Source of the DNA: Lateolabrax maculatus
Taxonomy: Eukaryota > Chordata > Actinopteri > Acropomatiformes > Lateolabracidae
Length of the DNA: 64,000 bases
NCBI GenBank assembly: GCA_031216445.1
Contig: CM062196.1
Span: 26,890,001-26,954,000 of the forward strand
Direction of reading: 5' to 3'
Shown: positions 32,548 to 45,933 of the stretch, piece by piece
Layout: every line of letters begins with the position of its first letter
Position numbering within the stretch: the stretch's first letter is position 1
Position numbers and translations under genes: made by a program
The notes under the pieces: generated by a model
Seen by the model: only the letters and a program-made list of their open reading frames with translations
Database searches by the model: none
Told to the model about the DNA's origin: nothing

Positions 32548-35500
32548 ATTATTATATAAGTAATGATAATATTAGTAATAATTGACTACAGACCTGATAG
32601 AATCAGTATAGATTATTAACAGTCAGTGTATTATTGATCATCTCTGCAAAAAATATATCATTAATCAAATTATATAACATCTACAATTATCAGACAGAAC
32701 AAAATGGAAGAAAAAAATTGGTTTCACAGATGAAGCGAAGCAATGTTGTCTCTTAAAGAGGTACCTGAAACAGCTGAGAATGGCCCCAAACTGAGCACAG
32801 TATGAACATGTACTGTATGCAATCCTTATAAATGCATTTTGTGCATGCAAGTGCCTGAAAGATTAAGGAAAACACCTGGTAGGTTGACTTCTCTATTCCT
32901 TTATTCTTGACATCATTTGAAAATCTAAAATTTTTTATTTTTTCCTGCTGCAATGTGAGCATCATCCCTTTTATACAGAAGTTTGAATATACAGTCTGTC
33001 TGTAGGCAGTGTGGGATGTTGGCTCTGTGAACTCTGCCACAGGAGGTCGTGATTCTGTCAATTTAATTACACAAGACAATGGTGAATCCAGTTGCCGTAC
33101 CCCCACCGCCTGCTGCTGCTTCTGCCAACAGGAGCAGAGCCCAACTGTCCGCCTGGACCATGACCCTGACATTTACTAATCTGTGTGGGCGCGCTGCTCT
33201 GTGTGTGCGTGTGGGAGAGAGAACGAGAGAAGCAAAGCCTATTCTCCAAGCTAATGAAGGAGGTTGACAGGCTTTTTAGCTTCTGGACTCCAGAAAGGCA
33301 GGAGGGTGAACTCTACGACACTGATTGCAGGTATATAGTCACTGAATGGACCAATCAGACCTCATTATCTCTGCTGGAGTGTGTGTGTGACTGTCTGTGT
33401 GTAGGTGAAAACAAATGTCTAAATCAAAGCAAATAATCTCATACTGTACATCATCATGCTATTGATCCACGACTGAAATACTAAGTTAACTGCAGTCTGA
33501 GATCCAGTACTATTTGTTCATCTTACTTTTATTTTACACATTTTTAAGGTGGAGGGATCCAACATTAACGGAAGCGCCGAATTCAACTGAGAAAGACAGA
33601 TTGCATAAGAAATTTTTAATGATGAAGTGATTCTTATCAAATAGTCATACAATGAACCACAACTATCGTCATTTACTGTTAAAATCTGCTTTTTCCTTTC
33701 CCTCTTTAATTTGGTAGAGAATATGAACATTCCTTGAAACAAAATGTGTTGTATAGAAATTAAATTTAAATGTTAATGTTACAGGCCTCAACTGCTACAA
33801 TTCACATCCAGCAAATGTAATTTTGTAAAATGTGTAAATTGTGAAATTTGATTAAATTAACCACCTAGTTGGAAAGGTCTCTAAAAAAACAAAAATGTAG
33901 GACATTATCTGAGCAGAAAAAAAGAAGAATAATTGGTTGCATTGACCAGATGCCTACCTACCATAAGACTGTTTTTTTTAGGTAATAGTAAAAATCGTGG
34001 GAAATCCTTCAACCCTAATCTGTTCTACTTGCATGTTTTAAAATGCAAGTAAGTAAAGTTTGTTGGCATGGGTCGTAGCAGTGGTGTCTTACAGTGTGAT
34101 TTAGGAGCACAGATTTCACTACCTTTCAGAGTCAACATTCATATGTGACAGCTCAAAATTGCACAGTAAAATACAGGGAAATCCCTAAATCGGGTTAAAT
34201 TTGTAGAAATTCTTCAAAACAGACTTCTCTGAAGCCTTTTTTGTTTAGGTAGCAGTATGAGTATTAGGTGGAATGTGGGCAACCATCCAAGCTGATGTAC
34301 TTTTCAATTGGATTATACTGTCAGACACAATATTCGAACAAGAGTATCCCTCTAACAGCTTCACATCTCAAGCCTAAAGGCTAAAAAGAGCTTTTGAAAT
34401 GATGCCTGTTTCCATGCACACTGGTTTCCTGGTTCATGGTTCCTGGAGTCATATCCTGTCTTTGATCATATTCAGGGTAGAAATGTCAACACCTTTATCT
34501 GCTGTGGTGGCCAACATGTGTCCAACCAGCATCTCATCTCGGTTTCTTCAGACAGAAAGAAATGTTTAGTTTTGCGGTTTCTGTGGCAAACTACTATATC
34601 CCATGATTTGAAGAGGATAAACTAGGATAAATACTAATTCACTTTTCTGTGGTAGGATATGCTGGATACTAGTGTTCCTATGTAGGCATGTGTAACATTA
34701 CATAACCTGTTTTGTTATGTTCAGCATAGTTAAAAACCTTTTTAGTGGCTGTTTCTGCAAAGTTGCCAAATGTTCATTCTGAACACAAAAAATCACTGAC
34801 AACCTATTTTAACATTTGCTTTTGGAAATGGCCGAGTTCTGTTCAGGCAACTCAAAGTGCTTGGTTAAACTGAAGCCAAGTGCAAGACCTGTTGATGTAA
34901 GGGTACACAAACTACACAAACGATCACAGACTTAGTATACTGATTACGATATTCCACTTGAATAAATTTAAGTCTGGATTAGATCATTGCAATATTACAA
35001 GACAATCACACAGGAAGTCCCTGTGGGGCAGATTGTGGAAGTTTTTTACGTGCAGATATGATGCCTTCTTCCCCAGACACATGAGGTGTTCAGTATGTCA
35101 GACAATAGAGCAGGAGAAAAAATAGTGCAGACTGGATTTACACAATTCACACAGATTGTGGCAGAAATAAAACATGAATGAACCATTAGCTAAAAATAAC
35201 TTAACCAAATAAATAAGATAAAACCAGATTTTTTTAGAAAGAAGAATCTGTTCCTGTCAGTCCCTCGGTTTCTCTCTCTGCCTCTGTATCTCTCTCTGTT
35301 TCTCCCTGTCTGTCTCTCTCAATTTTCCAATTTAATTTTAGTGGTTTTATTGACATGACTGCATACAATACAAGCGTGTTAACACAAAATACATAATTAT
35401 AACAATACAACTGGGCACGTAAAAAACAAACAAAAAAACAACAGGGCTATGGAGGTCAGGTAGAAACAACGTAAGATAGAAACATTAATTATCAGCCATT

Positions 35501-38009
35501 TGGGACAGGGGGCTTCACAGAGCTGTGTGACGTCATAATAAATGCTGCACAATATTCAATTTGAATGGCCAGGAGGATTTTATGTTTAATATTTATTAAC
35601 AAGAGCATTCACAAGCAGAAAGCAAACACCAACACAGTGTATGCAGAAGCAGTCACAGCAACTACACAGGCAGGAACACTGAACTAATGCCTGAAAACTG
35701 CAAGGAGAAGAAGAGGGAGTGAGACAGCACCTGGATGGCTTGAGATGTGACCCATTATCGGTTTTCTCTCTCCCCTCGGGGGAGTACAGTAGCCAGCGTT
35801 TCAAGATTATTAAATGAATACTCAGCCACACCAAAAAATTTAGGGCAAGCTCTGATTACCAGATATAGTTCATAATTTAACCAAATCACATATCTTGTTG
35901 TACTACTGGCCTGGCAGTAATTGCAGTTACCTTATGTACTCTAGCTGTAGCTGGCTGGATTGAACTCTCTGTCTGACAGGGTGACCAGTGCCCTGACCAG
36001 TGGGAGACTTGAAATGACACTAAAACACCTCAGTGTGTTTATAGACTGATACATATTTATAATTAACAGATTTTTTATTAACTGATGGTTTTTATTATGC
36101 CTGATTTTAGAGGGTGCCGCAGCCCCATCAGAAACCCTAATTCCTGCGTACATGCTGAGTCACTGAGATAAAGGAACCTTTTGTAAAATATTGGTCTGTA
36201 AGACTTCAATGTTGGTTGCAGTGAGTTAGGAATTGCAGCTGTGCCTGTACATTGTTACAGTAACAGCATAACCTCTCCTCTCTGGGCAGTCAGGTCTCCT
36301 CATTTTTGTATTAAATGCTGTGATCAAGAAGGTTGCCACAGTGTCTCTTACTGTGTCTCTCTCACTTTATTTATTTCCCTCTCTTTCTTCACTCTCATCC
36401 CCCCTGCTTGGATAGTTTGGTTGGCTAAAGTGTTGTTGTTTTTTTTACTCAAAATAGGATTATAGATTCCACAGCAGCTTTTCATGCACCAGTTCAGCCA
36501 AGGGTAATGATGTAACAGCATGCACTTGCAGAAACAGCAACACAAACATACTTGCATTTACATTCATGAGTTCTGTACATGCCCAGCAGATGCTGCTTAT
36601 GTCTCATACGCATTAGAGTCAGAGTGTAATAATGTGTTGTTGTTTCAGGCAGTCATTGCTCCCAGGCTGTGGAGCCTTCACAAATTGTTCTGCTTGTTGA
36701 GAGTAATACAAATCCTATGAGTAGCAGCTGTACGAGACGACAACTTGAATAAAAATTAGAGTTCTTTAAATCCTTTAAGCAGCGGCACACTGGTGGGTCA
36801 AATTTACAAATTAATGTTTTGCAGCCAAACATTGTTCACACCCTCAGATATTTTAAAGTCTAAAGGAGATCCCAAACTTTCCCAAAATATCAAATATGTC
36901 AAGATGAATTTGGGGGAAAGGTGTATAAAATGACGATAAAAGAGTAGAGTAGGATGATTTTAACAACCTTAAAGCTACTTGCCAAGGGTAAACAACAGGG
37001 GAAACTAGTTGTCAAGGTTCTAAGCATTAAAATGTTTATCTCTTGTAGGTGTATTGAGGTTTGATTTTATTTCACCTGAGCTTGTACTAGTGGTCTTTAA
37101 GGTCCTTTAGTAGATTATTTTAAGACAAAAAGGGTGATGATTACTCACATTTGCAAGAATTCTTCCAATTTTAGCACATTTGTGACATTTTGCAAGGACC
37201 TCATTAAATGGCAATAACATGTCAAGAAAGGCAGAATTTGCCTTAATTATAGCATTTGCATGAGTGCAGTTTTGTGGAGGGACACGCAGCACAGTGGTGT
37301 TCAGGGTATTCATCCTTACTGAACACTCAAACCTGCTTCCATAGACAGAGCCAGCAGACGTACAGCCTCCTGTGCTCAGACTCAGCAGACCAAAGCTCTG
37401 AATAACACAGATCCTATGGAGAGTTGCCAAAGTCTGTTAGAGCTGTTATCCATCGCTGTTTCTATTCACACTTGGCATTGCCTCCTCCTTCTCCTCATCT
37501 CCTGCTGCCACGCCTTGACTTTGTGTCAAACACAACACAAGCCAGCACTGGCAGGTGCTAGAGGAAGAAAGATTTTCAGTTATTTCAAATTTTGATAAAC
37601 TTACTTCATTTGTAAATTCTATGTATGTATGTTTGTATGACCGCTGTGGATTCATGCTGGAGTTTTTTATGAACAGATGTGTCAATTAAGTGGAGATAAG
37701 CCTACTTAAAGGTCTTATCTGTAGAAATTGTACTGTATATCATCTTCCAAATTAACCTAATGACAGAATTTTTTAAGTAAATGAGGGTGAAAACCGGTGC
37801 TGCCTGATAGCCCTTTTCCACTGCAGAACCCTAAAGGTGAACTCCAGTAATTTGACACTTCAGTATAAAGCCTTTAGTGAATCTTTTTGTTTCAAGTCAG
37901 TTCACTCATTCAGGCATGAATGACAGGAACTTTTTGACATTTGATTTCACAACCTAGACAGAGATCGCCAAGACAATGGAGTTTGCTTAGCAGTTCATCC
38001 AGGGCTAAC
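32548..38009. other. Long intergenic stretch with no recognisable gene
   Basis: About 5.5 kb of AT-rich DNA. Pyrimidine-rich CT repeats lie at about 35262-35330, beside sequence (35330-35440) reading like an antisense LINE 3' end. Frames of up to 139 codons (for example 32753-33172, minus) lack any domain or compositional signal. A host exon cannot be excluded but none is supported. Confidence 0.4.
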
Positions 38010-38235
38010 CTTAAGGGGGGCATCAGGAGGGACTGAGGAGCACTTCAACAACAACTCCGACGTGGCAAGGCATCCGGGCCATCATAAACTACAACCCACC
38101 AACGCTAACCGCCAACAGCTGACTGAGGTCCTGACTGACATCTTCAACATGTCATTGGCCCACGCAGCTGTTCCAACATGTTTAAAACCAACTCGATCAC
38201 GCCAGTGCCTAAACATCCACTGTAGCAAGCCTTAA
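38010..38235 (+). pseudogene. Rex1/CR1-like LINE RT N-terminal fragment
   Basis: Combining frames, the plus strand reads EEHFNNN, then GIRAIINYNPP-like sequence, then QLTEVLTDIFNMSLAHAAVP and TCLKP...ITPVPKHP. This is the region before the RT fingers in Rex1-like ORF2. A deletion removes the part between the two halves. Confidence 0.55.
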
Positions 38236-38239
38236 CAAC

Positions 38240-38445
38240 TTTTGCCCTGGGCCTGTGAATATTCTCATTCATCCAGATCATAGTTATCTCAAGGAAATTG
38301 AATCGAACGCAACTGGACTTGGTTATATGTCTTTGAAGACGTTTCACCTCTCATCCAAGAGGCTTCATCAGTTCATGCTCGTCTGACTAGGCTGGGACTA
38401 GTCTGACTAGCTGGTGTGGAGATCCAAGTATTTAACCTCTGTGGA
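38240..38445. repeat. Possible dispersed repeat fragment
   Basis: The GAAGACGTTTCACCTCTCATCC-like segment at 38335-38360, followed by AGAGGCTTCATCAGTTCATG, is a sequence I recognise as recurrent in vertebrate genomes but cannot assign. A short direct repeat of GTCTGACTAG occurs at 38383-38411. Confidence 0.35.
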
Positions 38446-38680
38446 GTCAAGTCAATTTTATTTGTATAGCGCCAAATCATAACAAAAGTTATCTCAAGAC
38501 AATTTCACATAGAGTAGGTCTAGACCATACTCTTTAAAATAGTTCCCACCCAACAGTTCCCACCATGAGCAAGCACTTGGCGACAGTGGCGAGGAAAAAC
38601 TCCCTTTTAACAGGTAGAAACCTCGAGCAGAACCAGGCTCTGGGTGGGCGGCCATCTGCATCGACTGAGTTGGGTTGAAA
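38446..38680 (-). mobile_element. L2-type LINE 3'-end fragment
   Basis: The minus strand has a tail and 3' UTR up to the TTTCAACCCAACTC block, where it is cut off exactly at the tail of the next L2 copy. Confidence 0.8.
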
Positions 38681-39682
38681 GTCAAGTCAAGTCAAGTCAA
38701 TTTTATTTGTATAGTGCCAAATCATAACAAAAGTTATCTCAAGACGCTTTCACATAGAGTAGGTCTAGACCATACTCTTTAAAATATTATTTACAGAGAC
38801 CCAACAGTTCCCACCATGAGCAAGCACTTGGCGACAGTGGCGAGGAAAAACTCGCTTTTAACAGGTAGAAACCTCGAGCAGAACCAGGCTCTGGGTGGGC
38901 GGCCATCTGCATCGACCGAGTTGGGTTGAAAGGGGAGGAGAGAGGGGGAGAGGGGAGACAGAACAGGAGGAGAGACAACAAATCAGACTAATAATAATAA
39001 TAACAACTGCAGCAGTGAGTGTGGAGCAGGAACATGGGGGCAGTAGACGGCCGGCAATCACAGATCCAGACTCTACAGCTCCAGGGGCGGAAATACCTGC
39101 AGAAAGTGAGAAGGCGAAAAAACACAGAAAGCACAAGGACTACCAGGAAGAAATGGAGTTGGTAGCCTGTATTAGTGGGATAGGAATGCGTACAGATAGA
39201 GAGGGAGAGGAGGAGAGAGAAGCTCAGTGCGTCCTAGGAAGTCCCCAGCAGTCTTAAGCCTATAACAGCATAACTAAGGGATGGTTCAGGACTCACCTGA
39301 GCCAGCCCTAACTATAGGCTTTATCAAAAAGGAAAGTTTTTAGCATACTCTTAAACGAAGAGAGGGTGTCTGCCTCCCGAACCCAAATTGGGAGCTGATT
39401 CCACAGAAGAGGAGCTTGATAACTAAAGGCTCTGGCTCCCATTCTACTTTTAGAGACTTTAGGTACCACAAGTAACCCTGCATTCTGTGAGTGTAGTGCT
39501 CTAGTGGGGTAATACGGTACTATCAGCTCTTTAAGATATGATGGTGCCTGACCAATAAGAGCTTTGTAAGTGAGGAGGACGACCTTAAATTCTATTCTAG
39601 ATTTCACAGGGAGCCAGTGCAGAGAAGCTAATATCGGAGAAATATGTTCTCTTTTGCTAGTTCCTGTCAGTACACGTGCAGA
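38681..39682 (-). mobile_element. L2-type LINE 3' end, longest antisense copy
   Basis: A (CTTGA)n tail at 38681-38700, the complete 3' UTR, and about 110 codons of the ORF2 end: EFKVVLLTYKALIGQAPSYL, then RAFSYQAPLLWNQLPIWVRE, open from 39607 to 39308. It is truncated near 39682. The open C-terminal segment suggests a fairly young copy. Confidence 0.85.
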
Positions 39683-40596
39683 TGGTATATGTTTTTACAA
39701 AATGTTAGTACAATTTAAGTTTAGAAATAGATTGTAAATAAAAGTTATAGAAATTTGTGATTTTATATAAAGATTGGAAAAAATATTTTAGGGTTGCAGT
39801 GGTTACCGGTTTCACGGTATACCACAGTATGAAAATTGACAGTTATCAAACCATGTACATTTGCTTATCTATGGTATTGAAATCTATGGTATTAAAATGC
39901 AACCAGAGGAGAATCTCACCTGTGCATGTACATCTCTTTTCCTGCTTCATTGCCTGTCAGACAATGTGGAGAGGTACGACGCTGATCTCACCAATTTCCA
40001 TCCCTGAAAAAGAACATTTAAATCATCAGTGTTGGATTACTTTGGATATCCCAAAAATGTTTAAACATCAATCATAAAATTTACCATCTAAATTATTATC
40101 CTCCCGGATACATCTGCATTGTCTGTGTGTTCAATCTGGCCCCATAAAGAAAACCGGCCTAAAGTACATGTGGGGTTCTTTTGTATTTATTATCCTATAT
40201 CAGGTTTTTTCTTGTGCTCTCCAGGAAGTTGTATCAATCAAACAGGTGTTGGTTTGTTCTGATAAGATATCTCTTTTCTCTCTTAATACATTTTTTTCCC
40301 TAAATCATTTTTTTAATTGTGCACTTAAGGAAATATCAATCAAACTGGTGTTTGTTTATTCATATTAAGAATGGCTTTTATTGTTTTTGCAAATTAACTC
40401 TTGATATGTTAATTGTTAATAATCATAGGACATTATTTTGATACATACTTCAATTAAAAATAAAAGTTTCATGTCTGTCAGAACATAATATTTTGTGTGA
40501 TATATAATAATGCACTTGTTCAATAAAAAATCCTATGTTTCATTCCTTATAGGGTTTAGTAACTGACAATAAGAAAAATAATGATTATACTACTAC

Positions 40597-40631
<35 letters not shown>

Positions 40632-42016
40632 GTGTAATACCGTATACTATGATATCTACTGAGACGGACCATAATATCTTTGTTAATATTGAGATTATAT
40701 TATTTTATCTGCCTTGATAAGTATTGTTACCAGGTAGAAACAGGGTTCACAGGTTTCGTATCTCTTAATGTTGTTATTACACTCTTATTTTGCAAGATTA
40801 GAATTGTTGTCTCTCTCTGTGTGTTACAGATACACACAATAGCTGATGTTCAGTGTAGAGTGTGGCTATATATTGTTAAATAGTAATTTTTTTAACACAA
40901 AAGCATAACATTAACAATCTTGATATGGACTATTTTTTTCAAATGTCAGGAAACATTACAAGTTTAAGCAAATATGACAAAAAGTTATTCTTATAAAAGT
41001 TACTTACTGCACTTCTATCATCCTGTTTTGTTTTTTAAATCTTGTCTTTTTGGACAATACGTTCTGTTAGACATATTTCTTATCAACATAAAGTTTAAGT
41101 GCAGTTGTTCTTTTAGAGAAAAATTTGCCATCCAGTCCGTTTAATACTGCCGCTGTAGCCGGCCAGGGAACATTCCGCAGCCATCTTGGATATTTACAAA
41201 GATGCCTAAACAACGCTCTTCTCTGTCAGTCATCATATTAAATCTGCCTCATATTAGATAAACACTTGTGATTGGTTCGTCCCAACACAGTGCTGACAGT
41301 ACCAAGGAAATCAGTTTAAATGGGAAAGGGGCTAGACATATCTGCCAGAGCGAATAAAACATGAGCTTGCAAATTCATATAATCAGCTGTATATGTAGAC
41401 TGGTTGAAAGATGAGCATGATTTGTGACATCACATATACTTTGGTCCAGTATGTCTTAACAAATGTCTGGAGGGAATCTTTGAAAATATTGTAATGTTGT
41501 TTCTTGTGAGTGTTGTTATGTAACATTTTCAAAATTAAATCTTGATATAAAAGCATGTTTTCCGTCATATTTTCAGCAATTCAAATGTGTTTTATAGTTT
41601 TGTTTTTTCATTATTTATATTGAAACATATGCAAAGGTAAATTAGAACAAAGTAATAATGCCATTTTAATATCTGCCAACAATACATGGTTTAGTGTTTT
41701 TAGTTTACAGTATTTGTATTTGTGTTTACAGTACAGTGTCCTAAGTATGTTGTATTTCTTAATTATAAATCTTTAAGGTATTTCCAGATGTATTTCAGCA
41801 GAAAACTCATTAGTGAGACTTGTTAATTGCTAAGACTTCTTGAGCAAAATATGTCAAAGCGCAAAAAACTAAAATTTAATATTACAATTTAATGTTACAA
41901 TTTTGAATCAGCTAAAATGTATCCATGGACTGCCTTTAAGATAATGGTTGAAACAATATTGATTCAGTAACATTGTGTGTGTGAGTGAAAATCCAACACT
42001 TATTCAACACCAATGA
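39683..42016. other. AT-rich intergenic stretch
   Basis: Contains a (TAA)n microsatellite at 40590-40632 and GGTATACCACAGTATG/AATACCGTATACTATG motifs near 39817 and 40637 that could mark a decayed MITE. A MITE copy at 41070-41375 is listed separately. No gene. Confidence 0.35.
41070..41375 (+). mobile_element. Internal copy of the TAGCCTGG MITE family
   Basis: Shares CTTATCAACATAAAGTTTAA, CGCTGTAGCCGGCCAGGGAA, CTCTGTCAGTCATCAT and GACATATCTGCCAGAGCGAA with 5140-5400, in the same order and spacing. The terminal TAGCCTGG repeats are missing or degraded. Confidence 0.75.
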
Positions 42017-42211
42017 TACACTGAAAAAAAGGAAATATTGGGTCTTTGACTTTACAGAAATGGAGTTAGTAAAAGCAACACAATGTAAATGTATTCTGTT
42101 TGTGAACATGGTTTAATCGAGTACGCTTAAGTTTATAAAGAATGTTGAACTGTGTGTATATGTTTTTTTTTATTGAGACACCTAATTGATGCTAAATATT
42201 TTCTTTCACAG

Positions 42212-42259
42212 GTTCACTGTCGCTTTTGCATATCATACATTTAAAAGGCTCTGTAATGG
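42212..42259 (+). other. Candidate untranslated 5' exon of the transposase gene
   Basis: A TTTTCTTTCACAG acceptor precedes 42212 and a GG/GTAAGT donor follows 42259, giving a 48-base exon. The next plausible acceptor (GTATGTTGCAG) ends at 42944, 16 bases before the transposase ATG. Transcript evidence is lacking. Confidence 0.4.
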
Positions 42260-42321
42260 GTAAGTACTCTCACATTTATTTAAGCCCTAAATGTGCATCT
42301 TCATGTTGAGATACATTTTAA

Positions 42322-42678
42322 CCCCCTGGGGACGGATTGGGCGTATCCGCCCAAAAAGTCTAAAGAGAGAGAGAGAGAGATGTGTGTAGTGTAGAGCAGA
42401 GTGAAAGGAGCACACAGATCAGAGTGACAGAGGGCCAAATTGACTGCAAAGTGACAGATAACTTCATAAATACTTTAATCTATAACTAAATCTTTAGTGT
42501 ATTGTAGATTTTTCACTCATACTTCCTTTATAAGCACATTACATGAATGTCTATGATAGCCTACGTTCTCCTGAATCTATCTGTACCAAACACATGGTGT
42601 TCCATATACATTAAGTATTGTTTATAAGCCCAAATGTTAAAGAAGTTGAAAACTGAAAATGGCTTATTCCCCAGAGGG
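42322..42678. mobile_element. piggyBac-type MITE flanked by TTAA
   Basis: The ends CCCCCTGGGGA (42322-42332) and TCCCCAGAGGG (42668-42678) are inverted repeats matching 10 of 11 bases, with TTAA directly outside at 42318-42321 and 42679-42682. It is 357 bp with no coding sequence and an (AG)n run at 42363-42380. TTAA target use with CCC-starting ends fits piggyBac; Kolobok is an alternative. Confidence 0.75.
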
Positions 42679-42959
42679 TTAAAAAGAATGTGAGATATTG
42701 ATAAAATGTTAATTGTATTTTTTTTACATTTGTTTATATTCAAAAATATTGACTTTATTCTGCCAAATATCGCTGGTCTAAACAAGCAAGTGTTAATCCT
42801 TGTGTTTAAAGTCCTATGAATTTATTTGGAAATGGTAGCATATTTCCATCTTGTATAGAATTTTGGTAGTGCAGTGAGCCTTTTTGATCTGACTCGCATT
42901 TTGGGGATGAACGATATGACTAATGATCTTGATGTATGTTGCAGGATTAGGTCCAGGGA

Positions 42960-45652
42960 ATGTGGAGCTGTAAGGGGTGCACAGAAACTGTATCAAGTCC
43001 AAGCTTTTACATCACTACAAGTTAAAGCATCCACATTTTGGATGTAGTTCTCGCTATCCATGTACATACCAGCATTGTCCATGCACATTTAAGACGTGGA
43101 ATGCCCTTATTGTCCACCAAAGTAAAATCCACACCACAGGTGTCCCTCACAAAAAAGAAGCTATATTCAGTTGTCACATTTGTAGTTGTACTGATTTAGC
43201 ATCAGAGAAGGATTATTTTTGTCATATAAATGGACATCTCAAACAAAACGAGACAGTCATTTATATGTTTTTAGGATGTGACTTTAAGACAAACATTTAT
43301 TGTACTTTTAAATCACACAAAAACCGAAAACACCGTCATCACACATTGGTTGATTTTAAACCAGAAGTAGTTGTAACTACGAGGATATCATCTGTGAATG
43401 AATTGGAAGCAAACAGTGAGGAGTGTGTTGAACAGTCAGATACTGCCATTCCTTCAAATACTCATTCTCATACAGAAAACTTGCATAAGGTCATTGAGCA
43501 TAGATTTGCCGCTGCTTTGCTAAAGTTAGAACATTTGGTCCATGTGCCCACTTCAGCTGTAGATGAATTTCTCGGGGAACTCCATCATTTGATCTGTTCT
43601 GCCCCTGTGCCATTATCTTGTGACATTGTGAGAGATATCTTTCATCAGAGAAACCTCTCTGTTGATGAACTTGTAATTAGAGAAACTGTTAATGCAATTT
43701 GTTCTGGTAATCCAGTGCAAAGGTCCATACAAAAAGGTGGCTCTCTAAGTACAGCCTATCTGCATAAGCAGTATTACAAGAATAACTTTGGGGTTATAGA
43801 GCCAGTTGAATACATTCTTGATGCTAAAAACAAATGCAGTTTCCAATATGTCCCAATATTGAAGTCCTTACAGCAGCTGTTAAGTAGAGGGGATATCATT
43901 ACAAAGGTTGTTGAGGGTCATCAAAGACAGGAAGGCACAAATTCTGGTGTGACACATCAGTACAGATCCTCAAGGGACGGCTCACTATTTAAGGAAAATT
44001 GTTTCTTTGCTGGAGAAAAGCCAAGGATCATCCTAAATTTTTATGTTGATGACTTTGAAACTTGTAATCAACTTGGCACCTCACGAAAGAAGCATAAGCT
44101 TTGTGCTGTTTATTGGGTATTGGCTAACTTGCCCCCGGGGTCTCATTCCGCTTTGTCATCTATCTACTTGTCAGTATTGTGCAAAACCAATGATGTGAAC
44201 ACCTATGGTTATGATAAAATCTTTGAACCTCTTCTACAGGATCTAAAAACTCTTGAGGAGCTTGGTGTTTATGTCCCACTGTTAGGTGAGTCACTTCAAG
44301 GTACAGTAGTCAGTGAAGTGGCTGACAACCTGGGAGCTCACAGTGTTGCAGGATTTTTGCAGAGTTTTTCAGTGGAATACTATTGCAGATTTTGCACAGG
44401 AAGAAGCAGTGAAATTCAACTACATTCTGTTGCATCTGGTGCTTTTAGTCTGAGAACCAAGGAGCTACATCAGACCCATGTCAGACAAGTCAAAGATACA
44501 GGGACAAGTACAAGTTGTTTTGGAGTGAAAAGGGAATGTGTCTTCCCAAAAAATCTGTCTCATTTTCATGTCATCTTTGGTTATCCTCCTGATCTTGCCC
44601 ATGATGTATTTGAGGGTATAATCCCAGTAGAGCTTGCTCGATGCTTGACAGTGCTCATTTCAAACAAATACTTCACATTAGCTGATCTGAACTCTGCTAT
44701 TTTGAAGTTTCCCTACAAATGGGCCAACAGGACAAACAAACCTCATGTTGTGTCACAGAGTTTCTCTAGCAGAAAAACAGTGGGTGGAAACGCCCATGAA
44801 AATTGGGAGTTTGCTCAGGTTTTTGCCTTTTTTGGTGGGATCACGTGTACGTGTACCTCCATGAGGATGAGCCATGCGGGCTCATCCTCATGGATCTGAA
44901 GGACATCACTGAGCTTGTTGTTGCCCCCGTACATAGTGATGACTCACTAGCTTTTCTGGAGGGCAAAATCCTGCACAGGCAGCGGTACCAAACACTGTTC
45001 CCAGACATCAAGCTCATCCCAAAACAACATTATTTGGAGCACTACCCCCAAATAATTAAGCTGTTTGGTCCAGTTGTTGGACAGTGGACAATGCGCTTTG
45101 AGGCTAAGCACAGCTTTTTTAAGCAAATCATCAGGCATACAAGCTGTTTCAAAAAGGTGCCTCTTTCCTTAGCCTCAAAGCATCAAATGATGATCGCCTA
45201 CCATTTGAGCTCTCCATGTCTGAATAAGTCAGACCTAGAGGTTTCAGCTGTATCCACTCTACCAGTAGACTTACTCAGAGAGGAGATAACACAAGTCATC
45301 AGACAGAAGTATCCAGACACATCTGAGGTTCAACTTGCACAGTGTGTGACAACCAAGGGAATAACCTATAGGAAGGGAATGATACTGGCCCACAGAGCAA
45401 CAGGTGGATTGCCTGAATTTAGTGAAATTTACCAAATCTGCATTTTGCATGACAATGTTTTCTATATTGTCAATGAGCTCGGTGGTTGGTATAGAGAGCA
45501 TTATAGAGCCTTTGAACTCAGTCCATCACCCACTCACACTCGTTGCACCCAGTGAACTCCTTGATACTTATCCACTAGCTGACTACAAGATTGGATCAGC
45601 TCGCATGGTGACTTTGAAAAGACATATTGAAATAAAAGGTGGTGTGCAATAA
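42960..45652 (+). pseudogene. CACTA/EnSpm-like transposase with C2H2-like fingers
   Basis: Probable start at 42960 (MWSCKGCTETVSS), with an early frameshift near 43000; then about 630 open codons to about 44880, a second shift near 44840, a third near 45535, and a stop at 45652. The N-terminus has several C2H2-like fingers (YPCTYQHCPCTFKTWNALIVHQ; FSCHICSCTD...H). The core holds acidic positions expected of an RNase H-like transposase: FYVDDFETCN (about 44040), VADNLGAHSVAGF followed by YYCRFC (about 44320-44395), HVIFGYPPDLAHDVFEG (about 44570-44620) and TMRFEAKHSFFK (about 45090-45125). It resembles the CACTA TNP2-type layout and a protein common as uncharacterised LOCs in fish. It is probably recently inactivated, since lesions are few. 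Catalytic residue assignment is inference. Confidence 0.7.
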
Positions 45653-45933
45653 TTGAGGGGAGGGTTTATGACCATTTGTAACTTATGTGTGTGTGTCATA
45701 ATTTGTGTGATATGTAAGTCATTAAAAAGCTTTAAATTAGAATTCATGGGGTTGCTATTTCAGTTAAAATGTTAGCAATTAAAAGGTCTTACATTTAAAT
45801 TCATGGGGGGGCTTCAAAATTCTGTGCAGGGTGTCCTCAGGTCCTTGAAGTGCTTTATACTGGATTTGACATTTTAAATTATATTGATGTCTGATTAATA
45901 TTCTTTGTGTTTTTGCAGAATAAAGCTTTGAAG

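Noticed and set aside
44860..44892. 14-bp-arm palindrome in the transposase as a functional element
   Set aside because: It encodes HEDEPCGLILM in the conserved frame, so the symmetry follows from the coding sequence.
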